Shown here: positions 1-7,826 of the stretch, piece after piece | How positions within the stretch are numbered: the first letter of the stretch is position 1 | Layout of the letters: every line of letters starts with the position of its first letter | DNA from: JAAZNO01 sp012798275 | GTDB taxonomy: Bacteria > Chloroflexota > Anaerolineae > B4-G1 > SLSP01 | Direction of reading: 5' to 3' | Assembly: GCA_035347995.1 (NCBI GenBank) | Contig: DAOPQD010000001.1 | Coordinates: forward strand, 1 to 64,000 | Length of the DNA: 64,000 nt | Program-made: the position numbers and the translations under genes | Notes under the pieces: model-generated | Told to the model about the DNA's origin: nothing | What the model saw: the letters and a program-made list of their open reading frames with translations, nothing else | Databases searched by the model: none

Positions 1-36
1 GCGTAGCCCGCCTGCAAAACCCCACAAAAAAAAGTT

Positions 37-68
37 CCCCTTCCCCCCGCGCGCGCGGGGGGAAGGGG
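37..68. repeat. perfect 32-bp GC palindrome
   Basis: A run of C's with TT, a GCGC centre and the exact mirror image form a perfect inverted repeat. It immediately precedes a 96-bp sequence that recurs at 19618, and that second copy also has a GC-rich inverted repeat in front of it, though an imperfect one. It could act as a terminator for a gene left of the window or as the end of a dispersed element; the sequence does not decide. Confidence 0.7.
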
Positions 69-74
69 CCAGGG

Positions 75-170
75 GAGAGGGGGCAAAAATTGATTCTTAA
101 TCTTCGGCAACCGTCAGGAAATCTTCCGTTTTTTAGTCAGTGGCTGAACAGTTACCCTGTGAGCCATAAC
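75..170 (+). repeat. dispersed 96-bp repeat, copy 1
   Basis: This stretch aligns without gaps to 19618-19713. By eye about five bases in six are identical, including the shared word GGCTGAACAGTTACC. Both copies lie in non-coding DNA upstream of a + strand gene, follow a GC-rich inverted repeat, and are followed by 7-nt words of the GTGAGNN type. I see no open reading frame shared by the two copies, so this looks like a non-coding interspersed element rather than a gene remnant. The rest of positions 1-328 holds no gene I can support. Confidence 0.7.
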
Positions 171-200
171 CCGTGAGCAGCGACGGCGACGGCTCACGGG
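170..200. repeat. 9-bp inverted repeat (hairpin)
   Basis: CCCGTGAGC and GCTCACGGG form a perfect 9-bp stem around a 13-nt loop, directly after dispersed repeat copy 1. It may be a terminator-like or mRNA structure, but no T-tract follows. Confidence 0.5.
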
Positions 201-328
201 TCGACACGAGCCAACCGCGCTTCAGCGCGGTGTTTGAGGACGTAGCAGCCCCGGGGGCCAGGAATTTCTGATCTGATTCGTGAAATTCGTGTTCATTCGG
301 GGCCATTTTCGAAGGAGGTACTGAAACG

Positions 329-955
329 ATGGAAGAGCTAGAAACGCTGCCGTTGCCGGAGACGTCTGAGAGCCCAGGGGAGGAGCGTCTCACGCCTGAT
401 TCTTCCTTCCCGCAGCTGGCGCCGCGCGTCCCTCGGAGCGCCCCGGCTTTCTTGTGGGTGATCGCAGTGGTGGGCGTGTTGCTTGCAGCGCTCTCGCTGG
501 GCGTGAACATCGTCTTGATCCGCGAACTTTCGTACACGAGCCAGGAAGGGCGGCGGATCATGGATGATTCCATCGCGGCGCTGGATCAGCTCACCCTGGA
601 AGAGATGCACGTGGCGTATACGTTCTCCGATACCATTTACTATAGCGGTACTGTCCCTATCAGCCAGACGGTTGACTTCCCCTTCCAGGGGAATGTCCCC
701 TTCCGCGGCGAAGTGCCCATCGTCATTGACGTCCCGCTCCTCGGCGCTCAGACTATCCGCGTGCCGGTGGACACCTCCGTTTACGTCAACACGGTGGTCC
801 GTGTGCCGGTGCGGATGGATTTTCCTTTTAATGTGACGTTGCCGGTGCAGCTGCCTATCGAGATGGAATTCTCGACGGAGGACTTCCCGGCGTTGGGAGA
901 TACCCTCGCCGTGTTCCGTAATCTCCTGCAGGAATTTCGCGCGTTGTTCAGGTGA
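329..955 (+). CDS. single-pass membrane protein of unknown function
   Basis: This 208-residue protein has an acidic, proline-rich cytoplasmic end (1-35), one transmembrane helix (about 40-64) and a C-terminal domain placed outside by inference. Residues 105-185 are a chain of short alternating strands rich in V, P and F (repeated patterns like VPF/VPI/LPV), which suggests an all-beta or beta-solenoid-like region. The last 30 residues look helical. I recognise no family. An AAGGAGGT ribosome-binding site at 312-319 fixes the start. It is followed, after a short heptad repeat, by a lipoprotein gene on the same strand, so the two may form an envelope-associated pair; that is inference. Confidence 0.7.
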   Translation: MEELETLPLPETSESPGEERLTPDSSFPQLAPRVPRSAPAFLWVIAVVGVLLAALSLGVNIVLIRELSYTSQEGRRIMDDSIAALDQLTLEEMHVAYTFSDTIYYSGTVPISQTVDFPFQGNVPFRGEVPIVIDVPLLGAQTIRVPVDTSVYVNTVVRVPVRMDFPFNVTLPVQLPIEMEFSTEDFPALGDTLAVFRNLLQEFRALFR

Positions 956-965
956 GGTCAGAAGG

Positions 966-1000
966 GTAAGCAGTGAGGCGTAAGCAGTGAGTAGTGAAGG
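966..1000. repeat. heptad repeat, five 7-nt words
   Basis: Five consecutive 7-nt words of the form GTRAGNN or a close variant fill the gap between the two envelope genes. The same vocabulary recurs near 159, 6061, 9376 and 19722. Confidence 0.65.
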
Positions 1001-1015
1001 GAAGGGAGGATTCCG

Positions 1016-1570
1016 ATGCGAAACATGCGGGGACGGATGATCAGTGTGATCCTGGTGTTGACTTTGCTGACGGGGTGCGATTCCTTTTGGCCCGCCGCTG
1101 AGACGCCGACGAGCACGCCGGCGCCAACGGTGACGTCAACGGTCACGCCCACGGCGACGCTTGCTCTGACGCCGACGGTCACGCTAACGCCGGCGCCTTC
1201 GCCTACGGTGACTGTCGAAGCGACCGCCGAGCCGGGTGGCAAGGCGGTGGTGGTGGCCCAGCATGAGGGGGAAGGCCTGGTGGCGATGGCGGCGTTGACG
1301 CTCGTGCAGCTCACGCCGGGGCGGGACTACGTCGTTGAAGTGACCTCGCGGGCGGGCGCAGTCGCTTACACCGGCTCCTACAGCAACGCCGCGACTGACG
1401 CCAATGGGTTGCCGGTCCTGGAGACGCAGCTGCTTTCGGCGAACACGCCCTCGCGTTGGGCGCTCCGGCCGCCTGTCGCCGCGCCGGCCAGCTGGACCTA
1501 TTCGATCTCGGTTCAAACGATGGGGGGCCACATTCGGGTGGTGATCTGGGATGTGACGGATGTCCCTTGA
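1016..1570 (+). CDS. putative lipoprotein of unknown function
   Basis: The 184-residue product starts with a signal peptide ending in the lipobox LLTGC (Cys21), so it should be lipid-anchored outside the cytoplasmic membrane. A linker rich in Thr, Pro and Ala (about 28-70) works as a spacer. A compact domain follows (about 73-184), with a beta-rich pattern and a short YTGSYS motif. No family is recognised. The start is supported by GGGAGGA just upstream. The stop codon overlaps the -35 box of the next promoter, so this gene probably ends its own transcription unit or reads into the next one. Confidence 0.65.
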   Translation: MRNMRGRMISVILVLTLLTGCDSFWPAAETPTSTPAPTVTSTVTPTATLALTPTVTLTPAPSPTVTVEATAEPGGKAVVVAQHEGEGLVAMAALTLVQLTPGRDYVVEVTSRAGAVAYTGSYSNAATDANGLPVLETQLLSANTPSRWALRPPVAAPASWTYSISVQTMGGHIRVVIWDVTDVP

Positions 1571-1595
1571 CAGGGTTTCAATCTATGACTAGAAT
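1567..1595 (+). promoter_or_regulatory. sigma70-type promoter of the catabolic cluster
   Basis: TTGACA at 1567-1572, a 17-bp spacer and TAGAAT at 1590-1595 match the housekeeping consensus in 11 of 12 positions. The predicted start of transcription is near 1602, giving a leader of about 100 nt before the DUF2877 gene. Confidence 0.7.
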
Positions 1596-1606
1596 TGTAC
1601 TACTTG

Positions 1607-1617
1607 CTGATGATCAG
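1607..1617. promoter_or_regulatory. possible operator palindrome
   Basis: CTGATGATCAG is a perfect palindrome around a central G, lying just downstream of the predicted transcription start. The position suits a repressor site, but the element is short and no regulator gene is adjacent. Confidence 0.3.
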
Positions 1618-1704
1618 AGGTCACCTCAATGCGTCTTGGTTTCAACGTCTTTCGCGCGCAGCATGTAGTCATTCGTAGAAAAGCCAGTCTGGGAGGGCGC
1701 TGAC

Positions 1705-2658
1705 GTGAAGAGCGGCCCTTCCGTCTCCCCTGATGCCAAAATTGCGGCCGGATGTGGGGCGCCGCATGACTGGGGCAGCTGCACCGTCAACACGGGGGTT
1801 GTGCCTGAGCGGGGGAATCCCCGTGTTTCTGTTTCCACGCTTTATTCCTTCAGCACTCCCCTGATGGGTTTCCTGGAGGGATATGCCGGTCGCGCCGTTT
1901 TGCTGGGGCAGTTTGCCCGCGCCGTGAATGTGGGGATCGAAAATCGTGTCGTGGCGCTGGTGCTGCCGGCGGTGGGAAATGGCCCTTTTCACCTGGTAGT
2001 GGACGCGCTGCCGGGGGCTCCCCTGCCGCGTGAACTGCCTGTCTCCTGGGAACGCGCGCAGTTGCGCCTGGGCTCGTGGTGTGTGCGGCTGACGGAGGCC
2101 GCGCTCCCGTGGGAGCCCCGCGTCCCATGGGAGCAGCTGCGCCTGGACGGGACGGCGTTGCGCTGCCTGCGCGCGTCGGTGGAATCCGCGACGTGCGCGC
2201 GAGGGGCCTGGCAAGAGGGCGCCGTCTTCCCCGGCAGGCTGGCGGATGCGCGGAGACTGCTGAACACGTTGGAGGCGGCGTATGCTCGCGGCGCCGATGA
2301 GGCGTTGGTGGCGGCGGCGGCAGCGCTGGCCGGCTGGGGGCCGGGCCTCACGCCTGCGGGCGATGATTTCCTTGCCGGACTGCTGCTCGCGTTGTGGGCG
2401 CAGAGGGGAGAGGCGGCGCGGCCTGTGGGCACTGCCATCGCAGCGGCGGCGATTCCCCGAACTACCCGTCTCAGCGGGGCCTTTCTCCAGGCTGCGGCTG
2501 AAGGGCTGGCGGATCAACGCTGGCATGTCCTGCTCCACGCGCTGACGGGCGCTTCCGCCGCGGCCATCGAGGCGGCGGCGCAGGCCGTGCTGGCCTTCGG
2601 CGCGACCTCGGGGCCGGCGATGCTCACAGGGTTTTTGTGGGGCATGGGGAACGGCTGA
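1705..2658 (+). CDS. DUF2877 protein (YlbF/AllH-like, oxamate carbamoyltransferase partner)
   Basis: This 317-residue protein resembles the DUF2877 family. E. coli YlbF belongs to it and is encoded with FdrA and YlbE; that trio has been reported as oxamate carbamoyltransferase, the last step of anaerobic allantoin use. A glycine-rich conserved stretch GWGPGLTPAGDDFLAGLL lies at about 212-229, and a second conserved stretch (about 298-317) closes the protein. The GTG start is chosen because GGGAGGG sits 7 nt upstream. It is the first gene after the promoter at 1567 and is followed by fdrA, which supports the functional link. The role in complex assembly is inferred from E. coli. Confidence 0.8.
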   Translation: MKSGPSVSPDAKIAAGCGAPHDWGSCTVNTGVVPERGNPRVSVSTLYSFSTPLMGFLEGYAGRAVLLGQFARAVNVGIENRVVALVLPAVGNGPFHLVVDALPGAPLPRELPVSWERAQLRLGSWCVRLTEAALPWEPRVPWEQLRLDGTALRCLRASVESATCARGAWQEGAVFPGRLADARRLLNTLEAAYARGADEALVAAAAALAGWGPGLTPAGDDFLAGLLLALWAQRGEAARPVGTAIAAAAIPRTTRLSGAFLQAAAEGLADQRWHVLLHALTGASAAAIEAAAQAVLAFGATSGPAMLTGFLWGMGNG

Positions 2659-2727
2659 GGGGGCGCGAGTTCCCCCATGCCTCATTTCCCATTACCCCTC
2701 TCTCATTACGTGACACAGGAGGTTCAC

Positions 2728-4296
2728 TTGATCACACAAACGATGGTCCTGAGTGGTGAATATTACGATTCAGTCACGCTCTTGCAGGTGGCGCAAGGAC
2801 TGTTGGCGTTGCCGGGGATTGCGGATGCTGCCGTCGTCATGGGGACGCCTGCCAACAAGGGGCTGCTCGTCGAGGCCGGGTTGCTGACGCCGGAAGTCGA
2901 AGCGGCCTCGCCCGATGACCTGATCATTGCCGTGCGGGCGGCAGATGCCCCGGCGGCCCTGAAGGCCCTGGGTGAGGCGCAGACGCTGCTCAAGACGTCG
3001 CGGCGGACTGCGACCGGCGGCAGTGGCCTCGAAACGCCGCCCAAGACGCTCGGCGCGGCTATCGAACGGCTTGGCGGCGAGGCGAACATCGCGCTGGTCT
3101 CTGTGGCGGGACGTTATGCCGCCGGGGTCGCCCGTGAGGCGCTGCATCGCGGCCTGCACGTCTTCCTCTTCAGTGACAATGTCGCCGTCGAGGATGAAAT
3201 CGCACTCAAGACGCTGGCGCGGGAGAAGGGGTTGCTCGTGATGGGGCCAGACGCAGGCACGGCGATCCTCAACCATGTGGCGTTGGGCTTTGCCAATGTG
3301 GTCCCGCCCGGGCCGGTGGGCGTCGTCGCCGCAAGCGGCACGGGATTGCAGGCCGTGACGTGTTACATGGCCCGCGAGGGAGTCGGCATCACGCAGGCCA
3401 TCGGCGTTGGGGGGCGCGATCTCAAGGCTGAGGTGGGCGGCATTATGATGCTGGAGGGGCTGAAGGCCCTGCAAGCCGATCCGGCCACGAAGGTCCTCTT
3501 GCTGGTCTCCAAGCCGCCGAGCCCGGAGGTGGCTGAAAAGGTGCTGACGCAGGTGCGGCAGGGTGACAAACCCGCGGTGGTGTTGTTCCTGGGGGGTGAT
3601 CCGGCAGAGATCACGCGGGCGGGCGCGATTCCGGTCGCGGACATGGAGGAGGCGGCCGCAGTGGCAGCGGCCGTGGCCCTCGGCAAGAATCCTGCCGATG
3701 CGCGGATCAACCTGCGGCAGCGCGATCTGTCACTCAAGACGCGCGCCGCCGAGGTGCGCCGGCAGCTCGCGCCGGGGCAGCGGTATTTCCGGGGGCTCTT
3801 CAGCGGCGGCACTTTCTGCTACGAGACGCAGCTCATCCTCAAAGGGATGGGGATTGAAGTGCAGTCGAATGCTCCTGTGGAAAAGCGCCTGCGCATGGCG
3901 GACGCTACCAGGAGCGTGGGGCATGTGGCGGTGGACCTGGGCGAGGACGAGTTCACCGTCGGGCGGTTGCATCCGATGATTGACCCGGGATTGCGCAATC
4001 GGCGTATCCTCCATGAAGCGCAGGATCCGGAGACGGCGGTGATCTTCCTCGACGTGGTTATCGGCTACGGCTCTCATGCGGATCCCGCCGGCGAGGCCGT
4101 GAAGGCCATCAAGGAAGCGCAGACCATCGCCCGTGACGCGGGGCGGGAGCTCCTCTTTATCGCCTCGGTGTGCGGCACGGCAGACGATCCTCAGGATTTG
4201 GGGCTGCAGGAGGCCAGGCTTGAGGCCGCCGGGGTCATGGTCCTGCCGACGAACGCGGCAGCGACGCGCCTGGCGGGACACATTCTGGATTTTTGA
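2728..4296 (+). CDS. fdrA: FdrA family protein (acyl-CoA synthetase-like)
   Basis: The 522-residue product matches FdrA, which has the fold of the succinyl-CoA synthetase alpha subunit duplicated over its length. The CoA/nucleotide-binding-like motif GPVGVVAASGTG lies at about 194-206, preceded by MGPDAGTAI at about 171. A second-half motif GLFSGGTFCYE is at about 354. In E. coli FdrA works with YlbE and YlbF in oxamate carbamoyltransferase. I chose the TTG start because AGGAGG lies 4-5 nt before it; a longer frame from 2677 lacks such a site. The 3' end runs directly into the reading frame of a truncated nucleotidyltransferase-partner gene, a sign of a deletion or insertion at this junction. 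Confidence 0.88.
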   Translation: MITQTMVLSGEYYDSVTLLQVAQGLLALPGIADAAVVMGTPANKGLLVEAGLLTPEVEAASPDDLIIAVRAADAPAALKALGEAQTLLKTSRRTATGGSGLETPPKTLGAAIERLGGEANIALVSVAGRYAAGVAREALHRGLHVFLFSDNVAVEDEIALKTLAREKGLLVMGPDAGTAILNHVALGFANVVPPGPVGVVAASGTGLQAVTCYMAREGVGITQAIGVGGRDLKAEVGGIMMLEGLKALQADPATKVLLLVSKPPSPEVAEKVLTQVRQGDKPAVVLFLGGDPAEITRAGAIPVADMEEAAAVAAAVALGKNPADARINLRQRDLSLKTRAAEVRRQLAPGQRYFRGLFSGGTFCYETQLILKGMGIEVQSNAPVEKRLRMADATRSVGHVAVDLGEDEFTVGRLHPMIDPGLRNRRILHEAQDPETAVIFLDVVIGYGSHADPAGEAVKAIKEAQTIARDAGRELLFIASVCGTADDPQDLGLQEARLEAAGVMVLPTNAAATRLAGHILDF

Positions 4297-4297
4297 G

Positions 4298-4642
4298 CTG
4301 AGCCTGTCTTTACACTCCGCCGAGAAGGCGCTGGCGACGCTGGATGAAGCGATTCAACTTCCCTTTTCCGTTATCGTGCGGGATGCTGCCATTCAACGCT
4401 TCGAGTACACATTCGAAGCGCTGTGGAAAGCGCTGGAGGTGTATTTGCAAGAGCGGGAGGGTGTGCTGTGTGCTTCACCCAAGGGCTGTTTCCGGCAAGC
4501 TTTTCAATCGGGATGGCTCACGTTAGAAGAAGTTGAACGGTGTTTGGTGATGACGGATGACCGGAATTTGACTTCGCACACTTACATCGAGGAGATTGCT
4601 GAGGCGCTTTATCGGAAATTGCCGGATTATGCCCAAATCTAA
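4298..4642 (+). pseudogene. HI0074-type nucleotidyltransferase substrate-binding protein, 5' truncated
   Basis: The frame encodes about 114 residues that clearly resemble the HI0074/HEPN-like partner of MNT nucleotidyltransferases, with SVIVRDAAIQRFEYTFEALWK as its hallmark. Only the first few residues of the family seem to be missing. There is no ATG, GTG or TTG and no ribosome-binding site near the expected start: the frame opens just as the fdrA stop codon passes in another frame, and the nearest in-frame ATG (4133) lies inside fdrA. The usual MNT partner gene is absent. Base composition is visibly lower in GC than the neighbours. The likeliest reading is a remnant left by a recombination event; a CTG start cannot be excluded. 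Confidence 0.65.
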
Positions 4643-4655
4643 AATCCAAAATTGA
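4635..4655. repeat. heptad repeat, three A-rich words
   Basis: Three words, AAATCTA, AAATCCA and AAATTGA, follow each other in exact 7-nt register and contain the stop codon of the preceding remnant. Similar A-rich heptads are known as intergenic filler in cyanobacteria. Confidence 0.5.
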
Positions 4656-4671
4656 ACATGGGGGTGATTCG

Positions 4672-6078
4672 ATGGCCATTCAAGACATATTCGGTCAGCC
4701 GCTCAAGGCGGTGAACGTGGGGCTGGAGAGTTTTGCGGAGAGTCTCAGGGATCAGGAAGTCGCGGTTCAGCAGGTGGACTGGCGTCCGCCGCTGGAGGGC
4801 TATGTGGAGTTGACGCACACGGCGGCGGGTGCGGAGATTGACGCCGTCAACGCCGAGGCGGTCGAGCGCATCCGTAAGGGGCGCCCGCTCCTGGTGGGGA
4901 TGGGCGTGGCCCGCGACGTGATCCCCGGCATGGGCGAGCGGATGATCTTGCACGCGGGACCTCCGATCACCTGGGAGCGCATGTGCGGCCCGATGCGCGG
5001 CGCGGTGATGGGGGCGGCGGTCTACGAGGGCTGGGCCAGGACGTATGCGGAAGCGGCGGAGATGGCGGCGGCGGGGGAGTTCACGTTTGACCCCTGTCAT
5101 CACCATCATGCCGTCGGGCCGATGGCGGGAATCATCTCGCCTTCGATGCCGGTGTTCCTCATCAAAAACGAGACGTTTGGCAATGTGACCTATGCCACGC
5201 AGAACGAGGGGCTGGGTAAGGTGCTGCGCTATGGCGCGTATGGCGATGCGGTCCTGGAACGGCTCAAGTGGATGGAGACGGAGCTCTACCCGGCGCTGGT
5301 GCGCGCGCTGGAGGTGACCGGTCCGCTTGATTTGCGGAGTGTCATCGCGCAGGCGTTGCACATGGGTGATGAGGCCCACAACCGCAATCGCGCCGCGACT
5401 TCTCTGGTGATCCGGCAGCTGATGGCGGCCATCGTCCAGACCTCGCGTACCGAAACCGCGATCACGGTGTTAAAATTCATGGACGGCAATGATCACTTCT
5501 TTCTGAACCTCTCCATGCCGGCGATGAAATCCATGCTGGAAGTGGTCGAAGGCACAGCGGGCTGCACGTTGGTCACCGTCATGGCGCGCAATGGGACGGA
5601 TTTCGGCATCCGCGTGGCCAGTATGCCGGAGCGGTGGTTCACGGCGCCGGCGCCCCTCGTTGATGGGCTGTGGCTGCCGGGGTTTTCGGAGAAGGACGCG
5701 AACCCTGACATCGGCGATTCCAGCATCACGGAAACAGGCGGATTGGGCGGATTTGCGATGGCGGCGGCGCCGGCGATTGTGCGCTTCGTGGGCGGCACGT
5801 CCGCGCTGGCGTTGAGCGTTACCCAGGACATGTACCAGATCACCGCGGGCGAGCATGAGTTCTTCACCGTGCCGGTGCTCGATTTCCGTGGGACGCCGTT
5901 GGGCATTGATGTCCGCAAGGTCATGGCGACGGGGATCCTGCCCTTCATCAATACGGGCATCGCCCACAAAGAGCCGGGCGTGGGCATGGTAGGCGCCGGC
6001 CTTACCCACGCTCCCAAGCAGTGTTTCGAGCAGGCGTTCAAGGCATTGAGAGAGCAACTAGGGAGTAGAGAGCCGTGA
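4672..6078 (+). CDS. DUF1116 protein (YlbE/AllG-like, oxamate carbamoyltransferase partner)
   Basis: The 468-residue protein belongs to the DUF1116 family typified by E. coli YlbE, partner of FdrA. A striking Cys-His run (C142 followed by H143-H146) lies in the conserved block FDPCHHHHAVGPMAG and could bind metal or substrate. The glycine-rich segments NPDIGDSSITETGGLGGFAM (about 344-363) and GTPLGIDVRKV are also typical. The gene has GGGGGTG before its ATG. With the DUF2877 and FdrA genes it completes the three-gene set. Its last residues and stop codon are encoded inside a heptad repeat, so the original C-terminus may have been trimmed. Confidence 0.85.
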   Translation: MAIQDIFGQPLKAVNVGLESFAESLRDQEVAVQQVDWRPPLEGYVELTHTAAGAEIDAVNAEAVERIRKGRPLLVGMGVARDVIPGMGERMILHAGPPITWERMCGPMRGAVMGAAVYEGWARTYAEAAEMAAAGEFTFDPCHHHHAVGPMAGIISPSMPVFLIKNETFGNVTYATQNEGLGKVLRYGAYGDAVLERLKWMETELYPALVRALEVTGPLDLRSVIAQALHMGDEAHNRNRAATSLVIRQLMAAIVQTSRTETAITVLKFMDGNDHFFLNLSMPAMKSMLEVVEGTAGCTLVTVMARNGTDFGIRVASMPERWFTAPAPLVDGLWLPGFSEKDANPDIGDSSITETGGLGGFAMAAAPAIVRFVGGTSALALSVTQDMYQITAGEHEFFTVPVLDFRGTPLGIDVRKVMATGILPFINTGIAHKEPGVGMVGAGLTHAPKQCFEQAFKALREQLGSREP

Positions 6079-6113
6079 GTAGTTCTTCTCACTTTTGACT
6101 GCTCACTTCTCAC
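6061..6113. repeat. heptad repeats in inverted orientation
   Basis: Three 7-nt words (the last GTGAGTA) are followed, after a 4-base break, by four words of the reverse-complement type such as TTCTCAC and TGCTCAC at 6086-6113. The two halves can pair as an imperfect hairpin. The stop codon of the DUF1116 gene lies inside the first half. Confidence 0.6.
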
Positions 6114-6145
6114 CGTTTATCCATTACTATACAGGAGGTTTCGCT

Positions 6146-7024
6146 ATGAAGTTGCTGGATTTGACCATTCCCCTTGGGATTGCCACGCCCCCGTGGCCGA
6201 CCTATGAGCCGCTGCAGGTGAAGTATTTCAAGCGGCTGGCGCCCAACGGCGCGAATGGGCAGCTGTTGACCCATTCGAACCATTTGGGCACGCACCTCGA
6301 CGGTGAGATTCACTTCTACACCGCCGGTAAGGACATGGCCGATTTGCAGATGGACTTTCTTGTCCACGATGCCGCGGTGGTGGATCTGTCGGACGTCGTG
6401 GCGGACTATGACATCTACACGTCGGAAATGATTGAGGACAAGGTGGAGGTGAAGGCGGGCGACATTCTCATCATCCACACCGGCTTCCATCACTTTGGTT
6501 GGGACATGCCCACGGCGGATGAGATCCGCTACATGGTGCAGCATCCCGGTCCCGACCGCGAGTTTGCCGACTGGGCCAAGCGGAAGAAGCTGCGCTGGAT
6601 CGGCGTGGACTGCGGCAGCGCGGATCACCCCATGAATACGATCATCCGGCAGTGGATGCCCCGCCAGGCCAGGCAGGCAGACCTGCATTTCCAGAAGAAG
6701 TATGGCGGCGGCCTGGCCGACATCTTCGACGACACAAAGTACCAGCTGATGCACATTGAGATGTTCCCTTACGGCATCATCCACGCGGAGTGCCTCGGCG
6801 GCGATCTCGACTTGCTCCTGAATCGGCGTGTGCAGATTGGCTTCTTCCCCTGGCGTTTCGTGGAGGGCGAATCGAGCATCGGGCGCTGCGTGGCCTTTGT
6901 GGAGGATGACGAATACGCTGACCTGATGGCGAAGAAGGCAGAACTGCCCAAGACCAAGTTCGGGGATGCGTATAACCCGCAGCACGTCGAAAGTCTCAAT
7001 GCGCAGGTAAAGGCTCGGGGGTAG
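6146..7024 (+). CDS. cyclase family metal-dependent hydrolase
   Basis: This 292-residue protein is a member of the cyclase family, which includes kynurenine formamidase and isatin hydrolase. These enzymes hydrolyse formamides or small cyclic amides with a bound divalent metal. The signature HxGTHxDxxxH is intact, with H46, H50, D52 and H56 as metal ligands. The ATG with AGGAGG six bases upstream is preferred over an upstream in-frame ATG. Next to a Mo hydroxylase and a nucleobase permease, a ring-opening or amide-cleaving role is plausible; the actual substrate cannot be read from sequence. Confidence 0.82.
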   Translation: MKLLDLTIPLGIATPPWPTYEPLQVKYFKRLAPNGANGQLLTHSNHLGTHLDGEIHFYTAGKDMADLQMDFLVHDAAVVDLSDVVADYDIYTSEMIEDKVEVKAGDILIIHTGFHHFGWDMPTADEIRYMVQHPGPDREFADWAKRKKLRWIGVDCGSADHPMNTIIRQWMPRQARQADLHFQKKYGGGLADIFDDTKYQLMHIEMFPYGIIHAECLGGDLDLLLNRRVQIGFFPWRFVEGESSIGRCVAFVEDDEYADLMAKKAELPKTKFGDAYNPQHVESLNAQVKARG

Positions 7025-7133
7025 GTAACAGGAAATGGGTCAGGGGTAAGGGGAGGTGATATGCCCCATCTACCCATCCCGGTACTCGTGGCCGATGGTC
7101 CGCATCACAAATTACATTCTCAAGGAGAGTTGC

Positions 7134-7823
7134 ATGGCTGTAGATATGGAATTGGAACTGATGTTGCGTCCGCCTTCTTTGCCGATGGCCCCGTATCCGC
7201 CAAAAGTGATTACGCTGGCCAATGGCAAGAAGATGGTCGTGCGGGAAGCGCACCGGGAGGACGTCCCGACGTTGTTGAAATCGGTGCATCCAACGCTCTT
7301 CATCCACAAGGATTTCTACGACGTCGTCGGCGCGCGGCTCTACTCGGAGCTGCTGGGCATGTATACCTATCGCACGGCGAACGAATTCTGCCTGGTCGGT
7401 CAGATTGATGGCTTTCTGGTGGGCATGGTCAACAGCCGGATGTACAGCGCGAAGACGGGCATGAGCCTGCACACGCTCGCCATTGACCGGGGGCTGCGCG
7501 TGGGGGCGCATCTCTTTGCCGCGAAGATGGAGCATCACATCGAGTACCTGGGCCAGGAAGAAGTGCTCATCGTGGCTGAAAGCCCCATCGGTTTCCGACG
7601 CTGGATGCTCGAGTATGGGCTGGAGCCGACGGACATCCCGCATGAGCTCGGTGGGGCGCTGTCGTATCGTCTCACCCGCGAGCTGTACTTCGAGACGAAG
7701 CCGCGCCTCGTGGTAGGAGATCGCCCGGTGCCGCCCGAGCTGCTCGAAGTGGCGCAACGGGAGATCATCATCGCCAGTGAAGCGGAGACCCGTGAAAAAA
7801 TTGCCGGGCTGAAGGGGAGGTAG
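7134..7823 (+). CDS. GNAT-like acetyltransferase family protein
   Basis: The 229-residue product looks like a GNAT-fold protein. The segment GLRVGAHLFAAKMEHHIEYLG (about 120-140), then VAESPIGFRRWMLEYGLEP, resembles motifs A and B, in which acetyl-CoA is bound and an N-x-x-x-x-x-Y-x-x-x-G pattern follows. The match is by pattern only, and the family could differ. The start follows AAGGAG; the frame upstream of it has no better site. It ends three bases before the thiolase-fold gene, so it is part of the same operon. An acyl-CoA-handling role would fit the neighbours. Confidence 0.5.
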   Translation: MAVDMELELMLRPPSLPMAPYPPKVITLANGKKMVVREAHREDVPTLLKSVHPTLFIHKDFYDVVGARLYSELLGMYTYRTANEFCLVGQIDGFLVGMVNSRMYSAKTGMSLHTLAIDRGLRVGAHLFAAKMEHHIEYLGQEEVLIVAESPIGFRRWMLEYGLEPTDIPHELGGALSYRLTRELYFETKPRLVVGDRPVPPELLEVAQREIIIASEAETREKIAGLKGR

Positions 7824-7826
7824 GAG

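Noticed and set aside
1585..1668. Short frame starting MTRIVLLADDQ, like the beginning of a response regulator
   Set aside because: Only 11 residues resemble a receiver, and the -10 box of a near-consensus promoter lies inside it, so chance or an old remnant is likelier than a gene.
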